The position numbers and the translations under genes were made by a program. From assembly GCF_004345605.1 (NCBI RefSeq), contig NZ_SLVY01000018.1, forward strand, positions 1-64,000: a stretch of DNA of 64,000 bases. The letters are read 5' to 3'. Below the pieces are notes generated by a model, which was not told where the DNA came from, searched no databases, and was given only the letters and a program-made list of their open reading frames with translations. Source of the stretch: Rhodococcus sp. SMB37. Lineage in GTDB: Bacteria > Actinomycetota > Actinomycetes > Mycobacteriales > Mycobacteriaceae. Positions 9,746 to 18,601 of the stretch are shown piece after piece; position 1 is the stretch's first letter, and each line of letters starts with the position of its first letter.

Positions 9746-12700
9746 CCGGGAACCCCACCCGTACCGGTACCGGGGGCGCCACCGGTCACAGTGAGTCTCA
9801 GGGACCGACGGGGCCTCGAGGACCGACGACGTCGCCGGACATCACCGGATCGGCTCGGTCCGGCAAGGCCCAGAGCCTGCTCGCGGCGACCGGGTCGATC
9901 GCGATCGCCACCTTGATCAGCCGCATCACGGGCTTCCTCAAGCAGCTCCTCATCCTCACCCTGCTGGGCGCGGGGGTCGCGAGCTCGTTCACGGTTGCGC
10001 ACCAGATCCCGAACATGATCTCCGAGCTCGTGCTCGGTGCCGTGCTCACCTCGATCGTGGTGCCGGTCCTCGTCCGAGCCGAACGGCAGGACCCCGACGG
10101 CGGTGAGGCCTTCATCCGGAGGCTGTTCACCGCGGCGCTCTTGCTTCTCGGCACCGCGACGGTGCTCGCCGTCGCAGCCGCCCCGCTTCTGACGACACAC
10201 GTCTTCCTCGACGATTCGGGTGAGGTTTCGACGTCGCTGACCACGGCGCTGTCGTATCTGCTGTTGCCTGCCATCGTCTTCTACGGCATGTCGGGCCTGT
10301 TCACGGGAATTCTCAACACCCGGCAGGTGTTCAAGCCCGGCGCGTGGGCGCCGGTATGCAACAACGTCGTCGTGCTCTGTGTGCTGGTCCTGTACTACCT
10401 GATGCCCGGCGACATCACCCTCGACCCGGTGCGGATGAGCGACCCGAAACTGTTGGTCCTCGGGATCGGTGTGCTCCTCGGCGTGGTCACCCAGGCGCTG
10501 TGCCTCGTCCCCGCTCTACGGCGGGAAGGTATCAACCTCAAACCCCTGTGGGGACTCGACGACCGGCTCCGCCAATTCGGCGGCATGGCTGCGGCGATCA
10601 TCATGTACGTGCTGATCAGCCAGGCCGGCATGGTCTTCGCGACCCGGGTGTCGTCGGGAGCCGACGAGGCCGGTCCGGCCATCTACAACAATGCGTGGCT
10701 GCTTCTGCAGCTGCCGTACGGCGTGCTGGGCGTCACCGTACTCACCGCGATCATGCCGCGATTGAGTCGAAATGCCGCCGACGGCGACACGCCCGCCGTC
10801 GTCGACGATCTTTCCGTCGCGACCCGCCTGACGATGATCTCGCTGATCCCCATCGTCACCTTCCTCACGATCGCCGGTCCGCAGATCGGCGCCGCCCTGT
10901 ACGGCTACGGCAATTTCGGCGGTGCGAACGCCGAGCTGCTCGGGCAGGCGGTGAGCTGGTCTGCGTTCACACTCATCCCCTATTCACTCGTGCTGATCCA
11001 CCTCCGGGTGTTCTACGCGAGAGAGCAGGCGTGGACACCCACGTGGATCATTCTGGGGATCACCGCTGTCAAGATCGGGTTGTCCGCGTTGGCGCCCCTC
11101 ATCGCGAGCGACGGCAGCCAGGTCGTCGTGCTCCTCGGCGTCGCGACAGGTGTGGCGTTCACGGTCGGCGCGTTCATCGGGGGATTCCTGCTGCATCGCA
11201 CCCTCGGCGACCTGCAGATGGCGAATGTCGGACGGACGGTCTGGCATGTGGTGTTCGCGTCGGCAACCGCTGCTGGGGTGGTGCTGCTCGCCGACAGGTT
11301 GTTGCAGCTCGACGCGCTGAGTGAGCGGTTCGGCGGTCTCGGTTCCTTCGTGCGGGTCGGGATCACCGGGGTCCTCATGATCCTGGTCGCCCTCGTCGGC
11401 ATGTGGTTGCTGAAGGTTCCGGAGATCCTCTCGATCGAAGCCATGATCCGACGCAAGGTGAGTGCGCTGCGCGGGGTCGCACCGGACGACACGCCGGGAT
11501 CCGCCGGCTCCGGCGCCGATCCGAGGACACCGCCACCGACCGGACCGCTGCCCGCTCCTCGACGCTACGACTACCCCGAAACCGACTTGGAGCGCACGGT
11601 TGTGCTGCCACGTATCGACTACGGGGAGTACGGAGTCGGGCCGTACGACGCCATCACAGAGGTCATTCCTGCGATTCGGGACTTGCCCCGTCCCGACGAT
11701 CACCGGGCACAACTCCCGTACCCTGGTCAACAGATTCGACCCGGGCGGCGTGGACCGCGATACTTCGTGGCTCCCGGCGATCCCCGTCTCCGTACAGAGG
11801 GCGGACGAGTCGACAACGAAGGAGTAAGGGTGAGCGACGACCACGCTGCCGGCAAGTCCGCGCTCGATTCAGCGAACCGGACCAACGCCGGCCCCGCTGC
11901 CGAAGGCACGAAGGCCACCGCCGGCGAGGTGGGAGCAGCGAACCGTCCCCCCGCACCCGGGGCAAAGAACCCCGATGCCGCTCCGCCGCGCGATCCGCAC
12001 ACCGACACGGGCGTCATCCCGATCGGTTCGCCGCAGCTGCCGCCCGTCCGCGTGTCGGGCAACGCGCCTCGTCGCACGATGCGCGGACCTGATCTCATCG
12101 CGGGCGCGTCGGTCGCCGGAGGCCGCTATCGGCTGCTCGCGCCTCATGGGGGAGCACGCGGACTGCGATTCTGGCAGGCGCTCGACGTCAAGCTCGACCG
12201 TGAAGTGGCTCTGACATTCGTCGACGCCGACCAACGGGCTTCGGATACCACCGGGCCCGACTCTCCACAGGCCGTGCTGTCGCGCTCGCTGCGACTCGGA
12301 CGCATCAACTCACCCGGTCTCGCGCGTGTGCTCGACGTCGTGCGTGGTAGCTCGGGCGGCATCGTGGTCGCCGAGTGGACACCGGGCCGGTCCCTGAAGG
12401 AGATGTCGACCACCGATCCGTCGCCGATCGGCGCGGCTCGTGCCGTGCGGGCACTCGCCGCGGCCGCTGAGTCCACCCACCGAGGTGGAAGCGCGTTGTC
12501 GATCGATCACCCCGACCGGATCCGCATCAGCGTCGCGGGCGACGCGGTGCTCGCGTTCCCGGCCACCTTCTCGGACGCCGACGCGATCTCCGACGTCCAC
12601 GGGCTCGGCGCAACACTGTACGGGTTGATCACCGGTCGCTGGCCGCTCGACGAACCCGGTATCCCGGGTGTCCCCAAGGCGGCTCCGCCCCGCAGTGGCG

Positions 12701-13650
12701 GCACCGTCGGTGGAATGCCGATCGCCGAGCGCGGTCCCGACGGTGTTCCCGTCGAGCCTCGTGCGATCCGTCCGGACGTTCCGTTCGAGATCTCCGCGGT
12801 CGCGGTGCGTGCGTTGTCCACCGACGGCGGCATTCGGACGGCGGCGACGGTGCAGCACATCCTCGACCAGGCGTCGGTGGTCGATCAGAAGACCGACATG
12901 ATGCCCGCGTTGCGGCTCGGACAGCGCACGGCAGCATCCGAGACCCACGCCCTCGCCGACCCGGAAGCGCTCGCGCAGAAGAAGAAGCATTCCGAGCGGA
13001 TGCTCATGGCGCTCGTCGGCCTCGGCATCGTCACCGTGATCATCCTCGCGTTGATCGGCTGGTGGATCACCAATCTTCTTGCAGGCGACAGCAGCGACGC
13101 GCCTTTGACCAGCCAGGATTTCGGGCTCACACCGACATCCGAAGCTCCGGTGACGCCGGGCGAGGGCGAAGGGACCGACGGAGCCGGCGGGGCCGTGGCT
13201 CCGGTGGCCACCGGACCCGTCTCCGCGACGGCGGTCGAGGTGTTCTCACCGCAGGGGACCCCCGATTCTCCGGCGACCGCGTCGCAGGCCATCGACGGCG
13301 ATCCGAGCACCGAATGGAGCACCGACGCCTATTTCGATCCCTTCCCGTCGTTGAAGAACGGTGTGGGCCTGCTGGTCACGCTCGCCGACACATCCACGTT
13401 GTCGTCGGTGACCGTCACCACCGATTCGCCCGGCACGGTGCTCGAGGTGCGCAGTGCACCGTCGGCTCAGTCTTCTCTCGATCAGACCCAGGTGATCGGT
13501 TCTGCCACACTGGGTTCGGGGGAGACCGAGATTCCGGTCGAGGCCGATGGGGGCACATCGCATGTGTTGCTGTGGATCACTGATCTGAGCACCAGCGGCG
13601 GCGGCCACAAGAGTTCGATCTCCGAGGTGACCTTCACCGCTGCGCAGTAG
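9742..13650 (+). CDS. murJ: Lipid II flippase MurJ fused to pseudokinase and extracellular domain
   Basis: Membrane protein of 1302 residues that should translocate lipid II for peptidoglycan synthesis. The first roughly 560 residues form a MOP-superfamily MurJ/MviN domain with many hydrophobic helices. A Pro/Gly/Asp-rich linker leads to a cytoplasmic kinase-like domain (about 790-1060). The usual VAIK lysine is replaced (VALTFVDA) and no HRD loop is seen, so it is a pseudokinase. One transmembrane helix (about 1087-1112) precedes an outside domain of about 170 residues with a discoidin/galactose-binding look (ASQAIDGDPSTEWST). This matches M. tuberculosis Rv3910, whose pseudokinase recruits the FHA protein FhaA after PknB phosphorylation. 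ATG 9742 overlaps the previous stop (ATGA). An internal GTG at 11830 need not be used, since the frame is continuous. Confidence 0.93.
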   Translation: MTGNPTRTGTGGATGHSESQGPTGPRGPTTSPDITGSARSGKAQSLLAATGSIAIATLISRITGFLKQLLILTLLGAGVASSFTVAHQIPNMISELVLGAVLTSIVVPVLVRAERQDPDGGEAFIRRLFTAALLLLGTATVLAVAAAPLLTTHVFLDDSGEVSTSLTTALSYLLLPAIVFYGMSGLFTGILNTRQVFKPGAWAPVCNNVVVLCVLVLYYLMPGDITLDPVRMSDPKLLVLGIGVLLGVVTQALCLVPALRREGINLKPLWGLDDRLRQFGGMAAAIIMYVLISQAGMVFATRVSSGADEAGPAIYNNAWLLLQLPYGVLGVTVLTAIMPRLSRNAADGDTPAVVDDLSVATRLTMISLIPIVTFLTIAGPQIGAALYGYGNFGGANAELLGQAVSWSAFTLIPYSLVLIHLRVFYAREQAWTPTWIILGITAVKIGLSALAPLIASDGSQVVVLLGVATGVAFTVGAFIGGFLLHRTLGDLQMANVGRTVWHVVFASATAAGVVLLADRLLQLDALSERFGGLGSFVRVGITGVLMILVALVGMWLLKVPEILSIEAMIRRKVSALRGVAPDDTPGSAGSGADPRTPPPTGPLPAPRRYDYPETDLERTVVLPRIDYGEYGVGPYDAITEVIPAIRDLPRPDDHRAQLPYPGQQIRPGRRGPRYFVAPGDPRLRTEGGRVDNEGVRVSDDHAAGKSALDSANRTNAGPAAEGTKATAGEVGAANRPPAPGAKNPDAAPPRDPHTDTGVIPIGSPQLPPVRVSGNAPRRTMRGPDLIAGASVAGGRYRLLAPHGGARGLRFWQALDVKLDREVALTFVDADQRASDTTGPDSPQAVLSRSLRLGRINSPGLARVLDVVRGSSGGIVVAEWTPGRSLKEMSTTDPSPIGAARAVRALAAAAESTHRGGSALSIDHPDRIRISVAGDAVLAFPATFSDADAISDVHGLGATLYGLITGRWPLDEPGIPGVPKAAPPRSGGTVGGMPIAERGPDGVPVEPRAIRPDVPFEISAVAVRALSTDGGIRTAATVQHILDQASVVDQKTDMMPALRLGQRTAASETHALADPEALAQKKKHSERMLMALVGLGIVTVIILALIGWWITNLLAGDSSDAPLTSQDFGLTPTSEAPVTPGEGEGTDGAGGAVAPVATGPVSATAVEVFSPQGTPDSPATASQAIDGDPSTEWSTDAYFDPFPSLKNGVGLLVTLADTSTLSSVTVTTDSPGTVLEVRSAPSAQSSLDQTQVIGSATLGSGETEIPVEADGGTSHVLLWITDLSTSGGGHKSSISEVTFTAAQ

Positions 13651-13698
13651 GACCCCGCACCGCGGGGAATCATCCGACAAATCGGATACCATCCGCGC

Positions 13699-14298
13699 GT
13701 GCGAATTTTCGGGGGGATCGCAAAACTCGCTGTGCCCGACATCGGAAAGATGTCGGACGCAGAGTTGCTGTCGGCGCATGTCGGAGGGGACCGGGATGCG
13801 TTCGGGACATTGGTGTCGCGGCATCGCGACCATCTGTGGCACGTGGCCAAGCGCACGAGCTATTCGGACGAGGATGCAGCCGACGCGCTGCAGGACGCAA
13901 TGCTCTCGGCCCACCGGATGGCCGCCACGTACCGGAACGACGCCGCAGTGCTCAGCTGGCTGCACTCCATCGTCGTCAACGCGTGCCTGGATCGCATCCG
14001 CCGCAACCGAGTACGTCCGATCGCTGCCCGCTACCCCGATGACGTCGAACAGATCCGCGACGAACACGATCGGATTTCCGATCTCGAGCTCACCCTCGAT
14101 GTCGGGGCTGCGTTGTTCGCGCTCCCACCCGATCAGCGCGCCGCAGTGGTGGCCGTCGATATCGAAGGTTGTTCGGTGAAGGAAGCGGCCCGTAGACTCG
14201 GTGTTCCCGAGGGCACGATCAAGAGCCGATGCGCACGTGGCCGCAAGAAACTTGCCTTCGTTCTCGACGACCTTCGATTCAGGGGGAACCGATCGTGA
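13699..14298 (+). CDS. sigM: ECF RNA polymerase sigma factor SigM
   Basis: Extracytoplasmic-function sigma factor, 199 residues from GTG 13699. Region 2 is visible (DAFGTLVSRHRDHLW, then DEDAADALQDAMLSAHR and the WLHSIVVNACLDRIRR segment). Region 4 has a helix-turn-helix (CSVKEAARRLGVPEGTIKSR). GTG 13732 and ATG 13750 are alternative starts; the conserved part begins around SDAELLSAH, and no candidate has a good Shine-Dalgarno. It is followed 54 bases later by a gene for a membrane anti-sigma factor, the arrangement of sigM-rsmA in mycobacteria. A short inverted repeat ATCCGA-CAAA-TCGGAT lies just upstream at about 13671-13686; whether it is regulatory is unknown. Confidence 0.9.
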   Translation: MRIFGGIAKLAVPDIGKMSDAELLSAHVGGDRDAFGTLVSRHRDHLWHVAKRTSYSDEDAADALQDAMLSAHRMAATYRNDAAVLSWLHSIVVNACLDRIRRNRVRPIAARYPDDVEQIRDEHDRISDLELTLDVGAALFALPPDQRAAVVAVDIEGCSVKEAARRLGVPEGTIKSRCARGRKKLAFVLDDLRFRGNRS

Positions 14299-14352
14299 AC
14301 CGCGTACGTCCTACTCTGGTGAGGGCCCCCGAGTCGCCGAGGAGAACCGCGC

Positions 14353-15060
14353 ATGAACGAGGACGAGTTTCCACGTCCGCCGTACTCCGACGATCTACTC
14401 GCTGATCTCCACGCGGGGGCGCTGGACGACGAGCTCGCCCAGCGGCTGTGGCCGCTCGTGCGGCAAGACCACCACGCCATGGCTGTGATCGACCGGCTCG
14501 ACGCCGTGAAGGCTCGACTACACGCGTGGGGTGAGGAACCCGCCACCGAACCCATACCTCCCGATGTCGCAGCGCGTCTCGACGCGACGCTGCACGGCCT
14601 CGCACAGCACCACGGGGAATCACGCCGCAACAGACGGATCCTTGCCGTCGCGGGTATCGGTGCCGCGGCGGCCCTCGCGGTCGTGTTCGCTCTCGTCCTC
14701 CGCGGCGTCGGTGCCGCCGACGACACCGTCGGACCTCCGCTCGCATCCGGCGTCCCACCCTCGCAGGATGATTCCCTCCCTGGACAGAACGTGCTCACCC
14801 CGGCGTCCCTGCGAGAACTCGTCGGCGCTACCGGACTCGGCCCGCTGTCCGAGGAAGAACGGTTGCGAGGTTGCCTGTCGGCGAACGGATTCCAACCGGA
14901 CAGCCCGATTCTCGGGTCGCGGGAGATCCGAGTGGGCAACTCCGATGCCGTCGCGATCCTGCTCGGCGGACCGCAGGCCCCGCAGATCACGGCGCTCGTG
15001 GTGGGCACTCGGTGCGGGGCAAACGATCCCGCAACGATCCAGGTCGAGGTTCTGGGGTGA
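14353..15060 (+). CDS. rsmA: Anti-sigma-M factor RsmA
   Basis: Predicted single-pass membrane anti-sigma factor of 235 residues that would hold SigM at the membrane until an envelope or redox signal. The N-terminal cytoplasmic part (DDLLADLHAGALDDELAQRLWP) resembles the actinobacterial RsmA fold. One transmembrane helix lies near residues 95-117 (ILAVAGIGAAAALAVVFALVL). The external part of about 115 residues has two cysteines (RGCLSANG and GTRCGAND). ATG 14353 is supported by GAGGAG nine bases upstream. It is convergent with the TetR gene, ten bases away. Confidence 0.85.
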   Translation: MNEDEFPRPPYSDDLLADLHAGALDDELAQRLWPLVRQDHHAMAVIDRLDAVKARLHAWGEEPATEPIPPDVAARLDATLHGLAQHHGESRRNRRILAVAGIGAAAALAVVFALVLRGVGAADDTVGPPLASGVPPSQDDSLPGQNVLTPASLRELVGATGLGPLSEEERLRGCLSANGFQPDSPILGSREIRVGNSDAVAILLGGPQAPQITALVVGTRCGANDPATIQVEVLG

Positions 15061-15070
15061 TGCCGGTCGG

Positions 15071-15628
15071 TCAGCCTTCGGCCGCGGGGAGCAGCAACTC
15101 GAGGATTCTCGCGCGTAACTCCGGGGTGTCGTCCTCGGCGGCGATCAGCCCCGCGAAGAGCGCCGAGCCGGCAGCCATGACCAGGACCGCGCGCGCATCG
15201 ATTTCGGAATCGTGATCGGTCTCGCCGGCGAACAGGGCCGTGCTCGGTCCGCTGAACGTGCGCCACAGCGTGTTCCGGAGATCGTCGTGGTCCCGCAATG
15301 CGGCGAGCAGGCCCGGTAGGGCAGCACGCACCTCCGGGCGTGAGAAGAGTTCCACACTGCCGGTGACGACCCATTCGATCCAGCCGCGACGATCGATGCC
15401 TGTGTACGGCTCGAGATCGGGTGCGGATCCGAGCAGCGCGTGGAGAACGAGGTGCGCCTTGGTGGGCCAGCGGCGCGTCAAGGTCGCCCGGCCGACACCG
15501 GCGCGCGCGGCGAGTGCACGCATACTCATCCCGTCCCAGCCGACCTCGATGAGCATCTCGCGGGCAGCGGCCAGCACTTCGGCATCGATTCGGGGGTCGC
15601 GGGGGCGCCCGGGAGCAACATCGGACAT
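15071..15628 (-). CDS. TetR family transcriptional regulator
   Basis: DNA-binding repressor-type protein of about 185 residues. The N-terminal helix-turn-helix is clear (MRALAARAGVGRATLTRRW, about residues 35-53), preceded by the RDPRIDAEVLAAAREML helix. The C-terminal ligand domain resembles the TetR_C_11 type, which is weaker evidence. I chose ATG 15628; ATG 15658 adds ten residues without a ribosome-binding site. It is divergent from the flavin oxidoreductase gene with about 100 bases between starts, so control of that neighbour is the obvious hypothesis. No convincing long palindrome was found in the gap. Confidence 0.85.
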   Translation of the reverse strand: MSDVAPGRPRDPRIDAEVLAAAREMLIEVGWDGMSMRALAARAGVGRATLTRRWPTKAHLVLHALLGSAPDLEPYTGIDRRGWIEWVVTGSVELFSRPEVRAALPGLLAALRDHDDLRNTLWRTFSGPSTALFAGETDHDSEIDARAVLVMAAGSALFAGLIAAEDDTPELRARILELLLPAAEG

Positions 15629-15728
15629 ACAGCCTGTATTTCTCTTCGGACGGATCATGGCGTCAGCGGTGCCGCACGCGCTATAGTCGGATCTTAATTA
15701 CGGTACCACTGGCATCGAAAGTAGGGGT

Positions 15729-16928
15729 ATGACTTCGCCGCGACCCACAGTCTTCGAGCCTGCCCGGCTCGGACCGCTCACCCTTCGCAACCGAATCATC
15801 AAGGCCGCCACGTTCGAAGGCGTCATGCCTCGCGGAGCAGTCAGCGATGAACTCGTCGGGTTCCACGCCGAAGTCGCGCGCGGCGGAACAGCGTTGACCA
15901 CTGTCGCCTATTGCTCGGTGTCCGAAAGCGGCCGCGTTCACCGCGACACTCTCGTTCTCGACAGCGCATCCGTTCCCGGCCTGCGACGTCTCACCGATGC
16001 CGTGCACGCCGAGGGAGCGCTTGCGTCCGCACAGATCGGTCACGCCGGCCTCGTCGCCAACCAGATATCGAACGGCATGAGCACCATCGCTCCGTCGACA
16101 CGCATCAGCGCACCCGCAATGGGGCTCGTCCGCGGCGCGTCGCTCCAACAGCTCGACGACATCGTCGAGTCCTACGCATCCGCGGCCCGCAACGCGGTCG
16201 ACGCCGGATTCGACGCCATCGAGGTCCACCTCGGACACAACTATCTCCTGAGCTCCTTCATGAGCCCGAACCTCAACAAGCGCAAGGACCATTACGGCGG
16301 CAGCATCGCCAACCGCACCGCATATCCGCGCAGAGTGCTCGAGGCAGTACGACGCGCGGTGGGGGACAAGACAGCCGTCATCGCGAAGTTCAACATGACC
16401 GACGGCGTCCCCCAGGGGTTGTGGCTCGACGAATCGCTGCCGATGGCACAGCTCATCGAAGCCGACGGCCACATCGACGCGATGCAGCTCACGGGCGGCA
16501 GCTCACTCCTGAACGGCATGTACTTCTTCCGCGGCGACGTTCCGATGAAGGAGTTCGTCGCATCGCAGGCCAAGGTCGTCGGATGGGGACTGAAGCTCTA
16601 CGGTCCGAAGATCTTTCCGAAGCTTCCGTTCGAGGAGGCCTTCTTCCTGCCCATGGCCCGGCAGTTCCGGTCGGAACTGTCGCTGCCCCTGATCCTGCTC
16701 GGCGGCATCAACCGCCTCGACACGATGGAGACCGCGCTCGACGAAGGGTTCGAGTTCGTCGCGATGGGCCGGGCACTGCTGCGCGACCCGGATGTCGTCA
16801 ACAAGTTCCACAACGCCACCGCTCGCGAGGGGCTGTGCATCCACTGCAACAAGTGCATGCCGACCATCTACACCGGCACCCACTGCGTCATCCGGAGGAC
16901 GTTGCAGGGGGTCCCGACAACCGTCTGA
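15729..16928 (+). CDS. NADH:flavin oxidoreductase (Old Yellow Enzyme family)
   Basis: FMN-dependent TIM-barrel ene-reductase of 399 residues. Visible motifs are the N-terminal PARLGPLTLRNRIIKA strand-loop, the active-site segment AIEVHLGHNYLLSSFMSP, the RKDHYGGSIANR motif and the phosphate-binding EFVAMGRALLRDPD near the C-terminus. The tail carries a cysteine cluster C-x2-C-x2-C-x9-C (CIHCNKCMPTIYTGTHC), recalling the 4Fe-4S site of 2,4-dienoyl-CoA reductases. The C-terminal FAD/NADPH domains of those enzymes are absent. AGGGG precedes ATG 15729. Substrate unknown. It and the divergent TetR gene sit between rsmA and trxB. Confidence 0.88.
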   Translation: MTSPRPTVFEPARLGPLTLRNRIIKAATFEGVMPRGAVSDELVGFHAEVARGGTALTTVAYCSVSESGRVHRDTLVLDSASVPGLRRLTDAVHAEGALASAQIGHAGLVANQISNGMSTIAPSTRISAPAMGLVRGASLQQLDDIVESYASAARNAVDAGFDAIEVHLGHNYLLSSFMSPNLNKRKDHYGGSIANRTAYPRRVLEAVRRAVGDKTAVIAKFNMTDGVPQGLWLDESLPMAQLIEADGHIDAMQLTGGSSLLNGMYFFRGDVPMKEFVASQAKVVGWGLKLYGPKIFPKLPFEEAFFLPMARQFRSELSLPLILLGGINRLDTMETALDEGFEFVAMGRALLRDPDVVNKFHNATAREGLCIHCNKCMPTIYTGTHCVIRRTLQGVPTTV

Positions 16929-17010
16929 CGTCCAACCCGATCCGATCGTGCCTCCCGGGGTCGCCTCGGGGGTCGTCCGCACCGACTGTGGCGTGAGGCA
17001 CGGCGAGCAG

Positions 17011-17036
17011 GGAACAACACCGTTTACCCTGGTGTT
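17011..17036 (+). promoter_or_regulatory. SigH/SigR-type promoter upstream of trxB
   Basis: GGAAC at 17011-17015, exactly 18 bases, then GTT at 17034-17036. This fits the GGAAT/C-N18-GTT pattern of the redox-stress sigma factors SigR (Streptomyces) and SigH (mycobacteria), which control thioredoxin genes. The start codon of trxB is about 95 bases downstream. The same stretch contains an inverted repeat CAACACC...GGTGTTG (17015-17037), so an alternative reading is a hairpin ending the upstream oxidoreductase transcript. Confidence 0.6.
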
Positions 17037-17129
17037 GATACTTGAAGCTCGGCCGTGGCCTCACCTGCACGGACGACCGTGGGCGCTGACTGCGTCCCCA
17101 CCCACAGCACACGACCCCGGAAGGCTCGC

Positions 17130-18095
17130 ATGACGACTTCGCCCACGATCCACGACCTCATCATCGTCGGCTCGGGACCGGCCGGATACACCGCGTCGAT
17201 CTACGCGGCGCGTGCCGAACTCTCCCCGCTCGTGTTCGAAGGAACCCAGTTCGGTGGCGAACTCATGACCACCACCGAGGTCGAGAACTTCCCGGGCTTC
17301 CGCGAGGGCATCATGGGCCCCGAGCTGATGGACCAGATGCGAGAACAGGCTCTCCGTTTCGGTGCCGACATCCGCACCGAGGACGTCGAGGAAATGAACC
17401 TGACGGGCCCGATCAAGACCGTCGTCGCGAACGGCGAGACCTACAACGCCCGCGCCGTCATCCTCGCGATGGGCGCCGAGCCGCGCTACCTCGGCGTGCC
17501 GGGGGAGGAGAAACTTCTCGGCCGCGGTGTCTCCGCGTGTGCCACATGCGACGGATTCTTCTTCCGAGATCAGGACATCGCCGTAGTCGGTGGCGGCGAC
17601 TCCGCGATGGAAGAGGCCACGTTCCTCACCCGCTTCGCGCGCAGCGTCACGCTCATCCACCGCCGCGAAGAATTCCGTGCTTCGAAGATCATGCTCGAGC
17701 GTGCACGCGCGAACGAGAAGATCCGATTCCTCACCAACGCGGCTGTCGCCGAGGTCCAGGGTGAAAACAGCGTCACCAACCTCGTCATCGAGGACACCGT
17801 GACGGGTGAGCGCAGCGATCTCGCCGTGACCGGTCTGTTCGTCGCAGTCGGTCACGATCCGCGGAGCTCTCTGGTCGCAGGTCAGGTCGATCTCGACGAC
17901 GAGGGCTACGTTTCGGTCTCCGCGCCCGGCACCGCGACATCCGTCCCCGGTGTCTTCGCTGCGGGCGACCTCGTCGACCACACCTACCGCCAGGCGATCA
18001 CCGCCGCGGGTACGGGCTGCTCCGCCTCCATCGACGCTGAACGCTGGCTCGTCGCCAACCGCGAGGTATCTGAGCCGGTCGCTGTCGAAGCCTGA
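17130..18095 (+). CDS. trxB: Thioredoxin-disulfide reductase
   Basis: FAD- and NADPH-dependent enzyme of 321 residues that reduces thioredoxin. The FAD-binding [16 protein letters not shown] is at the N-terminus, the redox motif CATC lies in [13 protein letters not shown] (about residue 140), the NADPH-binding [12 protein letters not shown] follows, and the C-terminal [16 protein letters not shown] closes the FAD site. ATG 17130 has GGAAGG six bases upstream. An earlier in-frame start at 17055 is not supported. It is followed 60 bases later by trxA, giving a trxB-trxA operon as in other actinobacteria. Confidence 0.97.
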   Translation: MTTSPTIHDLIIVGSGPAGYTASIYAARAELSPLVFEGTQFGGELMTTTEVENFPGFREGIMGPELMDQMREQALRFGADIRTEDVEEMNLTGPIKTVVANGETYNARAVILAMGAEPRYLGVPGEEKLLGRGVSACATCDGFFFRDQDIAVVGGGDSAMEEATFLTRFARSVTLIHRREEFRASKIMLERARANEKIRFLTNAAVAEVQGENSVTNLVIEDTVTGERSDLAVTGLFVAVGHDPRSSLVAGQVDLDDEGYVSVSAPGTATSVPGVFAAGDLVDHTYRQAITAAGTGCSASIDAERWLVANREVSEPVAVEA

Positions 18096-18155
18096 TCGCC
18101 GCCGCCTGAGCGTCCCCCCTCGATTCCCACCCCCATCACTGCGCAGGAGAACAAC

Positions 18156-18479
18156 ATGACAAACACCGTCAACATCACCGACTCGTCGTTCGTCGAAGAC
18201 GTACTGCAGGCAGACAAGCCTGTGCTCGTCGATTTCTGGGCGACGTGGTGCGGCCCCTGCAAGATGGTTGCCCCGGTTCTCGAGGAAATCGCAGGTGAGC
18301 ACGGCGAGAAGCTGACCGTCGCCAAGCTCGATATCGACGCCAACCCGTCTGCGGCTCGCGACTACCAGGTGATGTCGATCCCCACCATGATCCTGTTCTC
18401 CGGTGGCAAGCCCGTGAAGACCATCGTCGGCGCGAAGGGAAAGGCGGCGTTGCTCCGGGAGCTCGACGAGGTCCTGTAG
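18156..18479 (+). CDS. trxA: Thioredoxin
   Basis: Small cytoplasmic dithiol carrier of 107 residues reduced by the TrxB encoded just upstream. The active site WCGPC is in VDFWATWCGPCKM (about residue 32), and the cis-proline loop MSIPTMILF and the GAKGKAALLREL helix follow. AGGAGA six bases before ATG 18156 fixes the start. In M. tuberculosis the equivalent gene (trxC) also precedes cwlM. Confidence 0.97.
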   Translation: MTNTVNITDSSFVEDVLQADKPVLVDFWATWCGPCKMVAPVLEEIAGEHGEKLTVAKLDIDANPSAARDYQVMSIPTMILFSGGKPVKTIVGAKGKAALLRELDEVL

Positions 18480-18499
18480 TAACGTCCCAGGATCGACCG

Positions 18500-18528
18500 T
18501 GCGCCCGTGAGCATCGATCTCGGGCGCA
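18500..18528 (+). terminator. Hairpin after trxA
   Basis: Inverted repeat TGCGCCCG (18500-18507) and CGGGCGCA (18521-18528) with a 13-base loop, in the 122-base gap between trxA and cwlM. There is no T-tract, so it could be a weak terminator or merely a processing structure. Confidence 0.35.
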
Positions 18529-18601
18529 TCTGAGACAATTCCGTTCGATGCTGCCCCGCGCGTGCTGGGCACTCCGGTCAGCACGGAAAGGCCCCCGACA
18601 C

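Noticed and set aside
11830-13650. Separate protein kinase gene after murJ
   Set aside because: The frame from 9742 is continuous, and the fused pseudokinase matches the known mycobacterial MurJ layout; the internal GTG at 11830 is unnecessary.
13661-13700. Autoregulatory SigM promoter before sigM
   Set aside because: GGGGAATC could pass as a -35 element, but no CGTC-type -10 element lies at the right distance.
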